This document shows, piece by piece, positions 62,896-64,000 of a DNA stretch of 64,000 nt. The translations under genes were made by a program, and so were the position numbers. Each line of letters begins with the position of its first letter. The first letter of the stretch is position 1. The stretch comes from Bacteroidetes bacterium UBA6161. Its GTDB lineage: Bacteria > Bacteroidota > Bacteroidia > NS11-12g > UBA955. Below the pieces are notes generated by a model. That model saw only the letters and a program-made list of their open reading frames with translations. It did not search any database and was not told the DNA's origin. The DNA is taken from the NCBI GenBank assembly GCA_002422315.1, contig DIUJ01000063.1, positions 12,483 through 76,482 on the forward strand. Reading direction: 5' to 3'.

Positions 62896-63384
62896 TTATT
62901 TGAATGATATAATTACTTTACTTTCTATAATTTGGTCAAAATCTATTTCTATTGCCTCTAGCTCTTTATCGCGCCTTCCTTTAACCGTAGACTTTTTAAG
63001 AGGTACCACTTTTATTTTGGATTCTGACCATTCGGATAATTTGGCGTGAATAGTTTTTTCGTCTTTGGTAAGTATCTGCATTTCTCTGCCTATATGTTTT
63101 TTGTATTGGCGAGGCAAAACAAGAGGTTTTTCTGCTCCTGGGGAAGAAACCTCAAATACAAAGGGGTCTTCCATGGCTTCTATCTCCAAATTTTCATCTA
63201 TTTTGGCAGAAATTTTACGGCTTATTCTTCCACAGTTTTGAATACTAAGTCCTTCTTCTCCGTCCAAAATAATACTATACTTCTTACTGCCTGCTTGGTG
63301 TTCAATATTTACCAAAAACAAACCCGGGAAATCCTGAATTACCTCTTCTAAATATTCTTGTAGTAGTTTCCCTATGTTTAACAT
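62896..63384 (-). CDS. rimP: ribosome maturation factor RimP
   Basis: 162 residues. The N-terminal KH-like domain contains LFLVNIEHQAGSKKYSIILD and the central INCGRISRKISAKID-like sequence QNCGRISRKISAKID. FVFEVSSPGAEKPL is the family signature, and the C-terminal SH3-like domain has EAIEIDFDQIIESKV. It aids 30S assembly. It is the first gene of rimP-nusA-infB. A hairpin with a T run lies 15 bases before the ATG and a TATATTTG element beyond that. Confidence 0.93.
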   Translation of the reverse strand: MLNIGKLLQEYLEEVIQDFPGLFLVNIEHQAGSKKYSIILDGEEGLSIQNCGRISRKISAKIDENLEIEAMEDPFVFEVSSPGAEKPLVLPRQYKKHIGREMQILTKDEKTIHAKLSEWSESKIKVVPLKKSTVKGRRDKELEAIEIDFDQIIESKVIISFK

Positions 63385-63398
63385 TCTTTTGTCCTATT

Positions 63399-63433
63399 AA
63401 AAAAAAGGAAAAGGGGACTTCTGCCCCCTCCTT
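63399..63433 (-). terminator. terminator-like hairpin in the rimP-nusA-infB leader
   Basis: On the minus strand AAGGAGGGG and CCCCTTTTCCTT form a GC-rich stem with a small bulge, then eight T (A run at 63399-63406). It lies between a TATATTTG promoter element (63448-63455) and the rimP ATG (63384), where a true transcript terminator would block the operon unless read through. Confidence 0.7.
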
Positions 63434-63447
63434 CCAAATTATCGCTG

Positions 63448-63455
63448 CAAATATA
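63448..63455 (-). promoter_or_regulatory. -7 promoter element for rimP-nusA-infB
   Basis: The minus strand reads TATATTTG, followed by GCAGC, the commonest form in this phylum. TTTG at 63467-63470 is only 11 bases upstream, so the -33 element is uncertain. Confidence 0.45.
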
Positions 63456-64000
63456 CAAATATTTTACAAAAATAACTTATTTTGTTTTCTGTTTTCTTTT
63501 TGTTTATGCAACGTTAAACCTAGCAAATAGGCACTATTAAGCATTGGCAATTATTTTCTTATCTGTCTCCTTTTTAAAATTCAACTCAAAGGGCTCAAGA
63601 GACTTGGGTATTTGCATTAGAGATTGTATTTTATGCAAACTATACTACATAAAAAATCTCCAAAGCGTGGCTTCCCTTCTTGCTTCTCTCTTATCCTAGC
63701 GCTTTGCACAATAAAAACATCTAAGATACAATCACTTTTAAACCCCAATTTCAAGAAAGTTTAAAAACTTTGACAAAACAGGGCTAACTTGTTTGTTACA
63801 GAAAATCAAGTCAGATAGAATAGTACACCTTTTGATTTACTATTAGGACTTATTGATTCTTATTTTTTATGCAGAGCAAAAATACCCCGCAAACTTTGTT
63901 TGGTGCATGCGCCAATAATCGAACATTCGGGTATACCTCTTTACTATGGGCTACACCCTTGGCTATTATATTTCACACCTTTGGTCCTATTTAGGCTTGC
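63456..64000. other. intergenic region at the right edge
   Basis: 545 bases with no convincing coding frame or RNA gene. The last 55 bases may hold a degraded repeat (see separate entry). The next gene is beyond the window. Confidence 0.4.
63946..63990 (-). repeat. possible remnant of a REP-like Bacteroidota repeat
   Basis: The minus strand here contains GGACCAAAGGTGTGAAATA then TAATAGCCAAGGGTGTAGCC, similar in pattern to a dispersed intergenic repeat I remember from many Bacteroidota genomes. It is a single degenerate copy and the identification rests on memory only. Confidence 0.25.

Overview
The window is from the chromosome of a member of the Bacteroidota. It is AT-rich throughout. Many intergenic regions carry the TAnnTTTG -7 element of that phylum's promoters. 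There are three large secreted proteins that appear to end in type IX secretion (T9SS) sorting domains, a PorV/PorQ-family protein, a 1280-residue TonB-dependent receptor, a fused malic enzyme/phosphotransacetylase and a MnmD-type tRNA methyltransferase. I cannot assign order or genus. No rRNA, tRNA, CRISPR array or recognisable transposase was found.

Left part (1-22 kb, almost all minus strand): dnaE (cut by the left edge), a small acidic protein on the plus strand, an unrecognised 392-residue protein, maeB, a lipoprotein that is little more than a T9SS-type C-terminal domain, a HIT protein, greA, a PorV-like / T9SS exoprotein / TonB-receptor cassette, a serA-like dehydrogenase, murI, two OmpH/Skp chaperones and a lipoprotein glutathione peroxidase. 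Most of this is housekeeping and envelope biogenesis.

Middle (22-43 kb): purD and a DUF502 membrane protein on plus; an ECF sigma factor followed by a lycopene cyclase on minus; thyA, an enoyl-CoA hydratase, a glycosyltransferase, an ATP-grasp enzyme and a fatty acid desaturase on plus; then a long minus-strand run with start/stop overlaps at most junctions. That run carries mlaE-mlaF, a DHH nuclease, a double-FKBP lipoprotein, rfbB, rfbA, Wza, Wzc, CpsB, RlmI-like, a GT9 heptosyltransferase and mnmD. It combines a capsule/exopolysaccharide export module (dTDP-sugar synthesis, export lipoprotein, tyrosine autokinase and phosphatase) with RNA-modification and nuclease genes.

Right part (43-64 kb): an SDR, two T9SS-type surface proteins, a repeat-bounded segment (48.57-52.07 kb), an Fe-S membrane oxidoreductase, rny, zapA, a GT39 membrane glycosyltransferase and the rimP-nusA-infB operon.

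The most unusual part is 48.57-52.07 kb. It holds an unknown ten-helix membrane protein and an AAA+ ATPase whose C-terminal domain carries a PD-(D/E)XK-like signature. A direct repeat of about 118 bp and about 91% identity bounds both ends. The ATPase gene has 13-bp inverted repeats at both ends: one copy overlaps its start codon and another lies 10 bp beyond its stop. Three tandem 95-97 bp hairpin units adjoin the membrane gene and supply its stop codon. This looks like a cassette-type mobile or selfish element without a classical transposase, but mobility is inference.
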